Assembly: GCF_008831285.2 (NCBI RefSeq)
Contig: NC_045144.1
Location: 18,367,716-18,431,715 of the forward strand
DNA: 64,000 bases
Reading direction: 5' to 3'
Source of the DNA: Nymphaea colorata
Lineage: Eukaryota > Streptophyta > Magnoliopsida > Nymphaeales > Nymphaeaceae
The notes beneath the pieces are model-generated. The model ran no database searches. It was not told where the DNA came from and was given only the letters and a program-made list of their open reading frames with translations. Below, piece by piece: positions 38,011-50,563 of the stretch. Positions within the stretch are counted from its first letter, which is position 1; the number at the start of each line of letters is the position of its first letter. Position numbers and translations under genes: made by a program.

Positions 38011-39520
38011 TGATGGTGAAGGTTATCTAAAAAGTCTCACGATCTAATCTATTTGAAATAGATGGATAATAAAAAAATGTAAAATAATATTAAATGACAA
38101 AAGATGCCTTTCACCTTTATGTTCTTGTTTTTATTTTAATCGTCCATCATGTTGGATTATTGAATGAAACTGATTAAATGACTAGGTGACTTTGAAAAAC
38201 TATAGTCACTAATCAATTTTTCATATATATATATATATATAAAATAATAATAATAATAATATTGAAAGGAAATAAATACGTAATTCTGATTTTTAGAAAG
38301 CACTCAATATGTTCTACATCTTAATTGAGCAATCCAACTATTGATCCATATAAAGTTCACTTTTGGTGAGAAACTAGCTAGTTGAACGTACCACATACAT
38401 TTGTGGTAACTAAGCTGTAACATAAAATGTATAATTGGTCCATGGCAGTTGCAATACGTCAAACACCACCAATACAGTGTTTCATGCAGTCAGGATTAAT
38501 AACCTATAATTGCTACATGGTTTTCATGTTTTAAGCACATAAACCCTTTAATTTCTTGGTTTACTGTATATTTTCAGGTCACATAATTACCTTGTGGGTG
38601 GATAGAGATCATCCCAAACATCAAAACATTTTCTTTTTATTTTTGTAAAAAAGCCAGTAAAAAAATCAGTTTACTAATAACAGGAGCTTCATAAGTCTAA
38701 ACCATCATAGTCAGATTCGATTCATGATTTGTTTCATAGTAGTGGTACAATACTTAATCCGATATGTATATCACAGAAATTAAATATTTTAAACAAGCAA
38801 ACAATTTTCTTGGACGTTACATAGAAGAAAACTTATAATCGACTTGTAGATGGAAAATCGGATCGCCATCTCTATTCAGGTACTCGACCCCAGAGTAAGA
38901 GAACTCACCATGGCTGCCATTATAAACATCTTGTGGTCTTAGAAGGGATGTCAATATATCTGATTTGGATTGTATATTCGATGGAACTTTTTCAAAAAAA
39001 TTAGATATGGAAAAAAAATCTAATATCCGATTAAGAAATCAGATCAGATGCATATTCAAACTAAATATCTGATCAAATCCAGACAAGGATTCGGATTAGA
39101 TTTATTTTTAAACAAATATCATATGCCTAATTCTCTTAGAGACATTTTGAGAATAGGCCAAATTCAGTTCAATATTCAGATTCGAGTTCAGATTCAGATA
39201 TGAATGTAAAAGTTGGTTTCAGATTATGAAATTGGATTTCAGATTCAGATTCAAATTCGAATAAAAGTATATGAATATACGAAAAAACGAATACGGTTAA
39301 AAGTATATCCAATTTAGACCCGATCTGTTGACATTAGTAGGTATGTGAATGAAATCACATAATGCATGACATGCAGGAGTAGGAGACGAAGATGGTGTTG
39401 CGCAATGATCTTTCTCAGGTCTAAAAAGTGACCTCATTCAAGCAACATACTTAAGAAAACATTATAAGATGGCATTGGCTAATAAACAGTGAAGATTATA
39501 ATCTACAACTAACAAAGTTG
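36600..39520 (+). repeat. Segmental duplication blocks 5-6, copy A
   Basis: Matches about 57930-59770 in the same orientation, interrupted by insertions in one copy or the other. The part from 38540 to 39520 is the closest match, by eye nearly identical to 58800-59770. It includes an (AT)n tract at 37953-38007 and a stretch of GATTCA-type repeats at 39170-39260. It is the 3' flank of the neprosin terminal exons. No gene was found. Confidence 0.8.
37953..38007. repeat. (AT)n microsatellite
   Basis: A pure AT run of about 55 bases within duplicated DNA. Confidence 0.9.
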
Positions 39521-39525
39521 GATTA

Positions 39526-39939
39526 TCAAGGACAATTGCGTGGATGATAACCAGGCCCTTCCATAGTTATGTAATGGCCAAAGTCATCATGGTCATCTGC
39601 TTGACGAAGATCCCAATATGTGGCATCATAGCAGTTCCCATTGTTCTTGCTGATATCAATATCCTCTTCGGGAGGATAATAAAGGTCCATGCCGAGGTCG
39701 TATAAGGCCATTTTTCGGATGTATGCAACCGTCCCGAGATCATCGGTGGAGAAATGGCCGCTGCCCATCTGGGTGGATGTGTGCCTTCCTCTTGTCCGCC
39801 GATTCACGATCTCCCCTCCCCATGCAACTTCGTTTGCGCTGTTTACTTCGTAATTTGATTTTGGCCAGTAGCCAATCAAAGTTTCATCAACCAAAATTTC
39901 CCAGTCTTCTTCATCATTCTGATGATCATCATAATCGAC
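39526..39939 (-). CDS. Orphan or alternative neprosin terminal exon (6b)
   Basis: This is a second complete terminal exon of the neprosin domain, 137 codons to the stop. The acceptor at 39941-39940 follows a pyrimidine-rich stretch, and the exon begins in phase 0, just like exon 6a. It carries IGYWPKSNY, the conserved WGGE with its glutamate, GRHTSTQMGSGHF and the closing GPGYHPRNCP. It lies about 330 bp downstream of exon 6a (40642-40268). The 3' flanks of 6a and 6b are also similar, so the exon plus flank is a tandem duplicate. Protein identity is far higher to the terminal exon of paralogue B (about 110 of 120 residues) than to 6a. It could be an alternative last exon of gene A or a leftover of a deleted gene copy; the sequence does not decide. 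Confidence 0.65.
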   Translation of the reverse strand, partial: VDYDDHQNDEEDWEILVDETLIGYWPKSNYEVNSANEVAWGGEIVNRRTRGRHTSTQMGSGHFSTDDLGTVAYIRKMALYDLGMDLYYPPEEDIDISKNNGNCYDATYWDLRQADDHDDFGHYITMEGPGYHPRNCP

Positions 39940-40267
39940 CTGATGGAAAATAAGAATGACATATGATCTATTCCCCATCAGGTACTTGACCCAACTGATG
40001 ATAACATATCTGCCATGATAAGTGTTCCTTATTGGCTATTGAAATCACAGGGGAGGGGGGTGGGGTTGGTGCAACGAATAAAAGACATCGATATGTAAGT
40101 TGAGACATGAGTGGCCAGTTTCCAAAACACTAAAAGCAGACAATGATTTTTCTCATGTCTCAAAAGTAACCTCATTTTTTCAAGGAACAGCACATAACAA
40201 AACGTTTAAAAAAAATGGAATTACTTAAAGAATGCATATTAGCATCGGTAACAGTCTAATCAAAAGA

Positions 40268-43200
40268 TCAAGGACATTGTGTTCTATCATAACCAGGCCC
40301 ACCGAATGTTATATACTCGCCATACTCATCGTCAGAGTGGGAATATCTGAGATCGTAGCAGTTGGGCTTGGTGGCTACTACATTGATCTCTCCGGGAGCA
40401 TCATAACGATCCAGGTCGAGGTCGTATAAGGCCATGTTACGGATGTATGCAACCCTCCCTAACGGTTCGCTCGAGAGATGGCCGTTCCCCATCTGGGTGG
40501 ACGTATGCCTTCCCCTTGTCCGCTTATTCACTATTTCACCTCCCCATTCAATTGTGTTTGCACTGCGTGCTCTGTAATTTGATTTTGGCCAATAGCCGAT
40601 CTGGTTATCATCCACCCAAAGTCCCCAATCTTGATCTTCATCCTGCCAAACATGAAAATACATTAGTAATCCACTAATCAATAAGACATACCTTTTCTCT
40701 GATCTCTGTGTAGCTAAGTTGTTATTTGTTTGCAATAATTCTTCTTCTATTTTCTTTAGTTTTTGGTTTGGAAGATTTTCTGGTGTTATGTAATCGGAAT
40801 TTTGAATTTGAGCTATAATTTAGTGCAAATAATGGACCAAAGTATTAGCTCTATGTTCTTGGGGGAGCAAGAGAAATGTTTTCTTTTACTGATGAAGACG
40901 AGAGCCTAAGCCACTATCCAACCCCTTGTCCTCATAGGATATAGTGCAGGCATGCATTGGTGCCCCAAAAAGCCGCCCCCACCACTATTCAACTTGTATG
41001 TCAGTCACCAGGATAGAAAGTTGATGCCATGGAGATTTGCCTACTACAACTTGTCACCCCAACTGTTGCTAACTTCTAATGTGTACCAAACGTCCCCAAT
41101 ATCACTTGTACACGTCCCCAATATCATTTAGTGAACATGTGCCTGTTGGTTAAACAATTAATATGTATAAGCGTGATGCAGAATGTGGCTATTTGAACTT
41201 TGAATTCACTTATTGGAAAGAAAGTCGATTAGTCCACCTTAACTTAATTCGTTCATACTTGAATCCTCCAGGCCTGCTAGACTATGGTAGATTCTACTCC
41301 AGAGAACAGAGCATTTAGCCTTAATTGGACGTATTAGGTATTCATCCACACATCAAAACACTGTTTTGTGAAAACATGGTTTATTCGTGTGATCCAAACA
41401 CAACCAAAAACATCGTTTTGTGTTGTCAACCAAAAATTTATATAAGCATATATATGTGCCAATGGTCCAGCCGATATTGGACTATAAGTTATATGCATTG
41501 TTTGAAAAATATTTAGGCTTTGGACCCAAAATTGGGCTCATTTTTGTAGAATTGAGAACTTCTTTTGTTCAGCCAATATAAACACACGTACAAACACAAA
41601 AACGCACATATAGACGCAATATGAGGACAAATTACTGACTTATTATCTTAGAACAGGATATGGTGAAAAAGAAATTGGGTACGCACCTGTTTGATGACGA
41701 TTTCAAGTTCAGTGCTATCCCCATTGATAGTTGAACTATCAAGTTGTATACCGAAGGGCAGATAATTATCCATTATTCTGAATTGCAGATGATTGTTTGG
41801 TGTTTGTGATCTGTGGTTATCATTATAGAGCCATGTGGTGTAGCCGTCATTCTGTTGAAACCAAGAAAATATAATAAATCTCAGCATTCACAATATATTT
41901 CTCCTAATTTATGCTGTTTCTACTTGGTCATGACGTCCATTTAGTTAACAAAGAAAAGCGGCCTATTTGTTGCTTCACATATAAATGGAGATAGTTTCTC
42001 AGAGAGGGATTTTATAGGAATGACACGAAAACATCGCCAGCTGAATCCCTTTTTAGCACAATATCTATATAACTTTCTAGAGTCTGATTTCTCAAGTAAA
42101 GTATGAGAGTGGGTTTTACAAGAACTGTGAATAGGATAAGAGAAAGGGCAGCATCATGGGTATCCTTCAGAGCGTGAGAAAATTCTAATGCGCACACACA
42201 TTACTTTTCACCATCCTATATATATATATGATGGTTAAAAGTAAACAATATATGTTAAAAAAAAGGTTGCCACACTGGGGCATTAGTGATGGCTTATAGG
42301 TGCAGCAAAGGTATATATATGATACCCGTCGCATCACCTTCACTTTATGGTGCTTTAATCCATAGATTTTTAAGTTGTAACCATCCGGAAACTATGTTAA
42401 ATATGGAATATTAAAATCTTCCGATATATGTATACTTGGCCCATGTTGTAAACTATTAATGAAGCTAAAAGCAGTCATCATAATAGTTTCTTCATTAAAG
42501 TCAATGAGTGAAGCAAGTATTTGCATTTGCTAGTTTGTTATAGGAGCTCTTAAAATCAACACCAATGAAGTTAGGCCCAGTCAATTACCGTGGTGAAGAT
42601 AAAAAACCGGGTTCTTCGATCCCCATATACGCTAGGATTGACCTTCACCACAACGAAGACAAAAGGTTAAATAAAAGTGAAAAGAAGGCAAACAAATAAA
42701 GCTAACTTGAATTATTAAAAAAAAGGGATCATCTCTTTCCTTGATGTGAACAAAGGAATCAAACATACCATCCAACCTGCTTCGAGTGACATAGAGAAGT
42801 CATCTGCCGTTCTACTTAAAACCCATATTTGTGATAAGCTCATCTCACTATCGTCCTCAAGCGTAGGTCGCCAAATACTCAAAGTTCCTTCTGCGCCTCC
42901 ATAACTTCCAGTTACCAAAGCTATTGCATACTATACATAATCCATGTATATGTTAAAGAAGCCAATACATTCTAAGGCCTTTGTTGATCAAGCACAACAC
43001 ACAAGATAAAATGAGTGCATGAAAGATCAATAAATGCTAAGAAGAAGAAGAAGCAAAAGAAGAAGAGTGATCTGAAAAGGGTGTATAATAGATATCAGAC
43101 CTCACGTACTGATAAAGGATCCTCATCATCAAGCGGTTTTGTGGTTTTTGATTTCAGAAACGATCTGGCACGTAAACTTGCAAAACTTTCGATGGCAGTG

Positions 43201-44680
43201 AAATTTAGCGGCCCCGCTTTGGTCGCCTTGAGAACCGGAAAACTTCCCGGTGGGCACCTTTCTTTTTCGAATGCTCCGGCCTTTCTCAGCTTGTTCCTTG
43301 TCGATTCATGATCAGAACTGTTAGTAGTTGTTATTGTTCCATGTAGCAAAGGCTTTTCCCTCGACTGTATCTTTCTTATAATCGAAGGGTTCGGCTTTCT
43401 AGGCTGACTATCAAGTTTCATGCAATCATAGATGTCTCCATCATCTAGCTGAAAATCAGCAAAAACTATTAGGGACAATTGAAGTTAGGAGAGGAAGGAG
43501 TTTTATCATTCTTTAAATTTTCCAATGTCATATTTTCTAAGCAATTATCTGTCAGTTTGTTTGAACAATTTGATAAAACAGTTACTGCGCTTCTTTTAGT
43601 GGCCATGGGATCCAAGCAGAACTCAAAGGATCTTGCTTCCAAAGTTTGGACTATATTAGTTAGAAAGAATGATCTTAGATTGAAACGTTACTATCTATGG
43701 CTTAACTTTATTTGGTGCATCCATGTATAATCTTGCATCAAATCTGGTTACCTTGTGGACTTTTATGGTTAACCTGCCAATGTTGTCAATATTAATCTCT
43801 AATGATATTCAAGACAGTGTTCCACCAAATTAATATGCATCTGTCCAGTAAGGGATACATCAAGCTCTTGCTGTTTGTATTAAAAAATAATTATAAGCGC
43901 AATATAAAAAATATAAATAAATAATAATGTTTAATTTAGAATGGGATCAACAACACTTTATGTGAGGTGAAATGGATGCATATTAGTTAATCCAATATAG
44001 TAATGGCAACACCAATACTTGCTAAATGTTAAAAGCAAAAAAATAAGACTTTTATGTGTTATGAAATATATGATCATCATATAGTTGGCATAGGCAATTA
44101 GCTTTCGACAACAAGGCGGATGACGACAACGACGACGATGATCATGATAGGAGGGAAATGCTCTAATTGGTCAATATTTATTAGGCCATGTTCTTTCATA
44201 TTTTAACAATTAAAAGCTATTTTAAGTTATATACACTAAAAAAAAAAATTCAAACATGTTTTAGGTTTCTGGACCATGTGAAACCGATATTAGTGAAACA
44301 AAAACAAACAGTCGTAGTGGCCGACCTGTTAGAAATTTCTGGCTAAGGGGAACTGATAGTTTAAAATTTAAAATTCAAATTGCATTCATATATAAATAAA
44401 CAAAAATGAAGAAGGTAGCTATATATAAAGAAGGCATTTTTTGTAGCTGGTCACACTTGCCATTGCATCCAAAAAGGTATAATGAGAATAGGAAAATGGG
44501 AAATAAAAGGGGGACATATACCGTGATGGTCTTGATCGGGATCTCCTTTCGATAATATTTTCCTCCCTCGAGCATGTGCCTGCTGCCTTTGCTTAACAAG
44601 GCATGATTGAACAAGATGATCACAAGGAGAGGAAAGCACAAAGTTTTGCAACTCATATGCATATCAACGGCTTTGAGCAT
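40268..44680 (-). CDS. Neprosin-domain secreted protein (DUF4409-DUF239), gene A
   Basis: Six exons, all phase 0, with GT/AG introns: 44680-44522, 43448-43101, 42930-42769, 42642-42589, 41851-41687 and 40642-40268, giving 420 residues. Exon 1 encodes a signal peptide (LVIILFNHALL) and the start of the activation peptide. Exon 2 has DGDIYDC and CPPGSFPV, typical of the neprosin activation domain. Exons 3-6 are the neprosin domain: YGGAEGTLSIW, SLSQIWVL, EAGW (Glu219), IGYWPKSNY, WGGE (Glu332), RHTSTQMG and a C-terminal NCP. Neprosin of pitcher plants is a prolyl endopeptidase with two catalytic glutamates about 109 residues apart. Glu219 and Glu332, 113 apart, fit that dyad, so activity is plausible. 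The substrate is unknown. An extra terminal exon lies downstream, and a copia element sits about 480 bp upstream of the start codon. Confidence 0.85.
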
Positions 44681-44739
44681 TCTAGACTGCAGTGTAAAAT
44701 CCAAAATCTAGCATTGGTTGGTCCTCAAAGTGAAGCACT

Positions 44740-45157
44740 TGCCAACTTATAGTAAATAAAAGTGATATTTTTTGGGAAAGAAAATCACTTGGTAAGGCCG
44801 CAAGTAAGAATCAAAAGACCATAAAATCAAATCCTTTCTTTCTTCAAATAGAGAAAGGGGCCTCGTTATGTGAACCTCTTATTGTGTAACTTCACTCAAT
44901 TTTTGGTTATGTTGGATTCCATGCTTTTTTTTTTTTTACGTGTGGTTCTCAAATCTTTCATATATAAGTGGAATTAATTCAGTATCACAATTGATACGTT
45001 AATCATATCAGATGGTAAAACTTAAGAAGTGTTTTCTTAAACTATTTCAATAATGATTTTAGTCATCCAAATTAAAAAAAAAGGATAAAAATCTTGCGTG
45101 CTTGTGTAAAAGAAAAAGGTGGGTAAGTGAAGGAAAGGCCTTAAATTCAGATGTATC
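44740..45157 (+). repeat. Neprosin promoter-side repeat, gene A copy, split by the copia element
   Basis: This is the upstream flank of gene A, related to 32150-32700, 36000-36560 and 56060-56760. It ends at the target site of the retrotransposon and continues after it at 50569-50650. The copy at about 36340-36360 shows the same junction (TTCAGATATACGTTATGAAT) without the element and so serves as an empty-site reference. Confidence 0.8.
45153..45157. repeat. Target site duplication GTATC, left
   Basis: The five bases before the 5' LTR are repeated exactly after the 3' LTR (50564-50568). Confidence 0.95.
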
Positions 45158-45818
45158 TGTTGGGTCGGGTCCAGCCTCAAGTGGACCCGATCCAGCCCGT
45201 CACTTAAGTGACGGGCGGAAGGAAAAGGAGGGCACCCGATGGTGCCCCCCACTCTCACTCGTTCTTTTTCACGTCTCTCTCTCATTCTCTCTTTAGGGTT
45301 CCGTTTTTGGGAAAAGAGAAAGAGAGGTGTGATCTTTCGTACTCTCTTTTGGTGGCTACACAACAAGAGGCGAAAAGGAGAAGAAGAGAGGAGAGAAGGA
45401 GAAGAAGAAAGGAGAAGAGGAAGAGAAGGTTGCGAGCATTTGGCTAGAGCAAGATTCGATTCCAACGAGGAGGCGAAACGCATCTCCTCCCAATCCACGT
45501 TTTGGGCATTCAATCGGTGATATTTTTCCATTGTTTTTCTTATATAGCTTTGGTGAGATATTATTGCTGGAGGGTTGGCTTTGTGTAGCCCCTCGTGGGA
45601 CAACTTATATCATTGATTATAGTGGATTGAGTTTGGGTCGTAGTACCCCGTGGTTTTTACCCTCATTGTTTAGAGGGGTTTTCCACGTAAAAATCTTCTT
45701 GCGCATTTGTGATTGCTTGGTCGTTGGTTTGTTGCTTCTTGCATGATCGGTTTGGACTATACTTCGTTGTTGAATCTTTTTTTAGTAGATTCGTGTTTAT
45801 CCGCATTGTATCCCAACA
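45158..45818 (+). repeat. 5' LTR of the copia element
   Basis: 661 bp, TGTTGGG...CCCAACA, so the ends form a perfect 7-bp inverted repeat. It differs from the 3' LTR at three positions by my count (45348/50093 and two more). A perfect 22-bp palindrome at 45195-45216 lies near its start. Confidence 0.97.
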
Positions 45819-45821
45819 AAG

Positions 45822-45834
45822 TGGTATCAGAGCC
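45822..45834 (+). other. Primer binding site of the copia element
   Basis: TGGTATCAGAGCC begins three bases after the 5' LTR and is complementary to the 3' end of initiator methionine tRNA, the usual primer of plant copia elements. Confidence 0.95.
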
Positions 45835-45837
45835 AAC

Positions 45838-48800
45838 ATGGTGGATAACAAAATTGATTTTGGTACTAGCCGTATGATTAGTCTAAATGGGACTAATTAT
45901 AGTCTATGGAAAAATAAGATGAAAGATCTCTTATATGTGAAGGCTATGCACCTCCCAGTTTTTGCCAAAGAAAAGCCCGATTCTAAGTCTGACGAAAAAT
46001 GAGAATTTGAACACGAACAAGTTTGTGGTTTCATTCGACAATTTGTGGATGAAAATGTTTATAACCATATCCAAGATCAAAATCATGCATGTAGTTTGTG
46101 GGCAAAATTAGAAAATCTTTATGCCTCCAAGACAGGAAGTAGTAAATTATTTCTTCTGAAAAGATTGATGAATTTGAGATTCAGGGAGGGCAGTTCAGTG
46201 TCAGATTTTCTAAATGATTTTCAGGGGGTCATTAGTCAGTTATCCAGTATGGGCATTAAATTTGAAGATGAGATTTTGGGATTATTATTGCTTGCTACTT
46301 TGCCTGATTCGTGGGAGACATTTAGAGTCTCGCTTACTAACTCTGCAGCTAATGGGGTTGTTTCTTTAGAGACTGTTAAGTCAGGTATTCTCAATGAGGA
46401 GATGAGAAGAAAATCTCAGGCTTGCTCTTCTCAGACAGAGGTTCTTTTCACAGAGAACAGGGGGAGGAGTAAATTCAAGAGTGACAGGGGCAGAGATAAA
46501 AGCAGAAGCAAGTCCAAATCGAGATATAAGAATTTGGAATGCCACCACTGTGTAAAGAAAGGACACATAAAAAAGTATTGCTTTCAGTTGAAGAAGGAGA
46601 ATAAAATTGGGGAGAAACAGGAGAAGAAAAATGACCGAGATGACAATGTCGCAGCTGCTGCACAACATGAAATGTTTGTTGTTTGTGATGCTAACATGGT
46701 TAATGTTGCTAGAGACGATACTTGTTGGCTTGTTGATAGTGGTTCAGCTCTTCATGTTACTTCCCATAAGGATTTTTTCTCTTCATATATTTCTGGTGAT
46801 TTTGGTACTTTGAGAATGGGTAATGGTTCTTTGTCTCATGTTGTAGGCAAAGGCGACGTCATTTTGAAGAATGCGAATGGAGCTCTATTGAAGCTGACAG
46901 ATGTAAGGCATGCACCTGACATGCATTTGAACCTTATCTCTGCAGGAAGGCTCGATGAAGAAGGGTATCACAACACGTTTGGTGACGGCCAGTGGAAGCT
47001 TACTAGAGGTTCCTTGATTATTGCTCGAGGCAAGAGATGCAGCAATAATCTTTATACTATGCAGGCATCGATTTCCAGAGACATGGTACATGTGACACAG
47101 GATGAGAAATCTATAGAGTTGTGGCACAGGAGGCTGGGACATATGAGTGACAAGGGACTACAATTCTTGATCAAGAAGAATCTTCTACAAGATGTAAAGA
47201 ATGATAAACTTGATAAATGTAGTCATTGTTTTGCAGGGAAGCAGACGCGGGTCTCTTTCAAGAGTCATCCACCTTCCAGAAAGTCAGAAGCACTTGAGTT
47301 GGTTCATACAGATGTATGCGGTCCTATGAAAGTAAGTTCACATGGTGGTACACTTTATTTTGTCACGTTTATTGATGATTTTTCCAGGAAAGTTTGGGTC
47401 TATTCTTTGAAGAGGAAAGACCAAGTCCTTGGCGTTTTCAAGGACTTTCATGCACTAGTTGAAAGGCAATCTGAAAAGAAGCTGAAGTGTGTTCGCAGCG
47501 ATAATGGGGGAGAGTATATTGGTCCATTTGATGAGTATTGCAGATCTCATGGCATCAGGCACCAGAAGACTCCACCTAAGACTCCTCCATTGAATGGCGT
47601 GGCAGAAAGGATGAACAGGACACTCATGGAGAGAGTTAGATGTCTCCTATCTGAAGCTAAGTTATCTGATTCTTTTTGGTGTGAAGCTTTACATACTGCT
47701 GCTTATGTGATTAACTTGTCTCCACATGTTCCTTTGGATGGTGATGTTCCTAACAGAGTTTGGTATGGGAAAGATGTATCCTATGAGCACTTACGTGTAT
47801 TTGGATGCAGGGCATTTGTGCATATACCAAAGGATGAGAGATCGAAGTTGGAATCAAAAAGCAGGCAGTGCGTGTTTTTGGGTTATGGCCATGATGAATT
47901 TGGTTACAGATTGTATGATCCAGTTGAGAAGAAGCTTGTCAGAAGCAGGGATGTGGTATTTGCTGAAGATCAGAATATTGAGGATATTCAGAAAGCAGTA
48001 AAGGATTCTTCTCATAACTGCTATTTGCCAGTTGATGTGGACCTTATTCCCTTGCAGAATACTTCAAGAGCAGTGCCAGATGATGCTGTTGGGCAGATAC
48101 ATGATAGAGAAGGACAAGTAGACATGCCATATATTCCTAATTCAGATGATGAAAATGATGATCATAATCTGGAGGGTTCTTCCTCAGATGTAGATCAGCA
48201 GCGGAGATCCACGAGGGAGCGACGTCCCTCAACTAGATATCCCGCACATGACTATATTTTGTTGACTGACAGTGGTGAGCCTGAATGCTATGAAGAAGCT
48301 GTGCATGATGTGCACAAGGAAAAGTGGATGGAAGCCATGAAAGATGAGATGCAGTCACTTTACGACAACCACACCTTCGAGCTTGTGGAGTTGCCCCAAG
48401 GCAAGAGGGCATTGAGAAACAAATGGGTTTTTAGAGTGAAGCATGATGAAAACTCTTTAAACCCAAGATACAAAGCTAGGTTGGTTGTGAAGGGGTTCAA
48501 TCAGAGGAAAGGAGTTGACTTCGACGAGATATTTTCACCGGTGGTCAAGATGTCATCTATCAGAGTTGTTCTTAGTTTGGCAGCCAGTCTTGATTTGGAG
48601 ATCGAACAGATGGATGTGAAGACAGCTTTTCTTCATGGTGATCTTGATGAAGAAATTTACATGATGCAGCCAGAAGGTTTTCTTATGAAAGGTAAAGAAA
48701 ACCATGTTTGCAGATTAAAGAAAAGCTTGTATGGTCTGAAGCAGGCACCTAGACAGTGGTACAAGAAGTTCGAGTCATTTATGGGGGAGTATGGCTACAC

Positions 48801-49851
48801 CAAGACTACTTCAGATCACTGCGTCTTTGTGAAGAAATTCTCAGGTAATGATTTTGTCATTTTATTGATTTATGTTGATGACATGCTTATTGTTGGCAAT
48901 AATATCTCGAGAATTTCAAGCTTGAAAAAGGAGTTGAGCAAGTCTTTTGCTATGAAAGACTTGGGACCTGCTAGTCAGATTTTGGGTATGAAGATCACAC
49001 GAGATAGGAAGTCGAAGAAGCTATGGCTATCTCAAGAGAAGTACATTGAGAATGTACTTCAAAGATTTCATATGAACAAGGCAAAGCCTGTTAGCACCCC
49101 TATTGCAGCGCATTTCAAGTTGAGCACCAAGCAGAGTCCAAGGACAGATTCAGAAAAGGAAGATATGGAGAAGATTCCCTATGCCTCAGTCACAGGTAGT
49201 CTGATGTATGCTATGGTATGTACTAGACCTGATATTGCTCATTCAGTTGGAGTTGTTAGTCAGTTTATCTCAAATCCAGGAAAGAAACACTGGGAAACAG
49301 TTAAATGGATTTTGAGATACCTTCGTGGGACTAGCAGTTTTTCACTTTGTTTTGGGGCAGAAAAACCTATTCTTGTTGGCTATACAGATTCAGACATGGC
49401 AGGAGACATTGATGGGAGAAGATCTACATCTGGTTTTTTATTGACATATGCAGGTGGTGCAGTTTCTTGGCAATCCAGACTTCAGAAATGTGTAGCATTA
49501 TCTACTACTGAAGCAGAGTTTATTGCAGCTACAGAGGCGAGCAAGGAGCTCCTATGGATGAAGAGGTTCATGCAGGAACTTCAGTTCAGTCAAGACGAGT
49601 ACGTGCTTTACTGTGACAGTCAGAGTGCTATTCACCTTGGAAAGAATTCTACTTTTCATGCAAGGTCAAAGCATATAGACGTGAGGTATCATTGGATACG
49701 TGATGTTCTAGAGTCGAAGCAGCTTGTTGTTCTTGATAAGATCCATACAGATGATAATCCTGCAGATATGATGACGAAGTCTCTACCTAAAGAGAAACAT
49801 GATATGTGTAGAGACTTAGTTGGGATGACTGCCTCTAAGGCAGTATATTAA
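45838..49851 (+). pseudogene. Copia gag-pol polyprotein, one nonsense codon
   Basis: The frame opens at the ATG at 45838 and would run to 49851, but a TGA at 46000-46002 interrupts it after 54 codons. The rest stays open for over 1280 codons (first ATG after the stop at 46045). Numbered from 46045: the gag region fills about 1-165; a zinc knuckle CX2CX4HX4C is at 166-179; the protease has DSG at 231-233; the integrase has its His/Cys zinc-binding part (HRRLGH...CSHC) and the Asp/Asp/Glu motifs (HTDVCGP, SDNGGEY, NGVAERMNR); the reverse transcriptase has YVDD at 943-946 (48871); RNase H has DSDMAG, STTEAE and CDSQSA. All catalytic motifs look whole. The stop falls where related proteins have a tryptophan, so a TGG to TGA change is likely. 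Confidence 0.93.
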
Positions 49852-49887
49852 TTTTGTTCATTTTGCAGGTATGTTCCCTCACTTGAG

Positions 49888-49902
49888 GCTGGAGGGGGAG
49901 CT
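49888..49902 (+). other. Polypurine tract of the copia element
   Basis: The purine-rich GGAGGGGGAG (49891-49900) ends two bases before the 3' LTR and would prime plus-strand DNA synthesis. Confidence 0.9.
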
Positions 49903-50563
49903 TGTTGGGTCGGGTCCAGCCTCAAGTGGACCCGATCCAGCCCGTCACTTAAGTGACGGGCGGAAGGAAAAGGAGGGCACCCGATGGTGCCCCCCACTCT
50001 CACTCGTTCTTTTTCACGTCTCTCTCTCATTCTCTCTTTAGGGTTCCGTTTTTGGGAAAAGAGAAAGAGAGGTGTGATCTTTCGTACTCTCTCTTGGTGG
50101 CTACACAACAAGAGGCGAAAAGGAGAAGAAGAGAGGAGAGAAGGAGAAGAAGAAAGGAGAAGAGGAAGAGAAGGTTGCGAGCATTTGGCTAGAGCAAGAT
50201 TCGATTCCAACGAGGAGGCGAAACGCATCTCCTCCCAATCCACGTTTTGGGCATTCAATCGGTGATATTTTTCCATTGTTTTTCTCATATAGCTTTGGTG
50301 AGATATTATTGCTGGAGGGTTGGCTTTGTGTAGCCCCTCGTGGGACAACTTATATCATTGATTATAGTGGATTGAGTGTGGGTCGTAGTACCCCGTGGTT
50401 TTTACCCTCATTGTTTAGAGGGGTTTTCCACGTAAAAATCTTCTTGCGCATTTGTGATTGCTTGGTCGTTGGTTTGTTGCTTCTTGCATGATCGGTTTGG
50501 ACTATACTTCGTTGTTGAATCTTTTTTTAGTAGATTCGTGTTTATCCGCATTGTATCCCAACA
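49903..50563 (+). repeat. 3' LTR of the copia element
   Basis: 661 bp, the same length as the 5' LTR, followed by the target duplication GTATC at 50564-50568. The 22-bp palindrome recurs at 49940-49961. Confidence 0.97.

Larger units (their letters stand above)
45158..50563 (+). mobile_element. Ty1/copia LTR retrotransposon, complete and young
   Basis: This is a full element of 5406 bp with two 661-bp LTRs, a primer site, a gag-pol frame, a polypurine tract and a 5-bp target duplication. Domain order (protease, integrase, reverse transcriptase, RNase H) is that of copia elements; the gag and integrase wording is like the Tnt1/Tork group. Only three LTR differences in 661 bp mean a recent insertion. 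With an assumed rate of 1.3e-8 per site per year this is roughly 0.2 million years. One in-frame stop near the start of gag probably makes this copy unable to make its full polyprotein. Confidence 0.97.

Noticed and set aside
45037..45603. Long open frame on the minus strand across the 5' LTR, repeated at 49848-50348 in the 3' LTR
   Set aside because: It is antisense to the LTR, low in complexity and the same in both LTRs. It matches no family I know.
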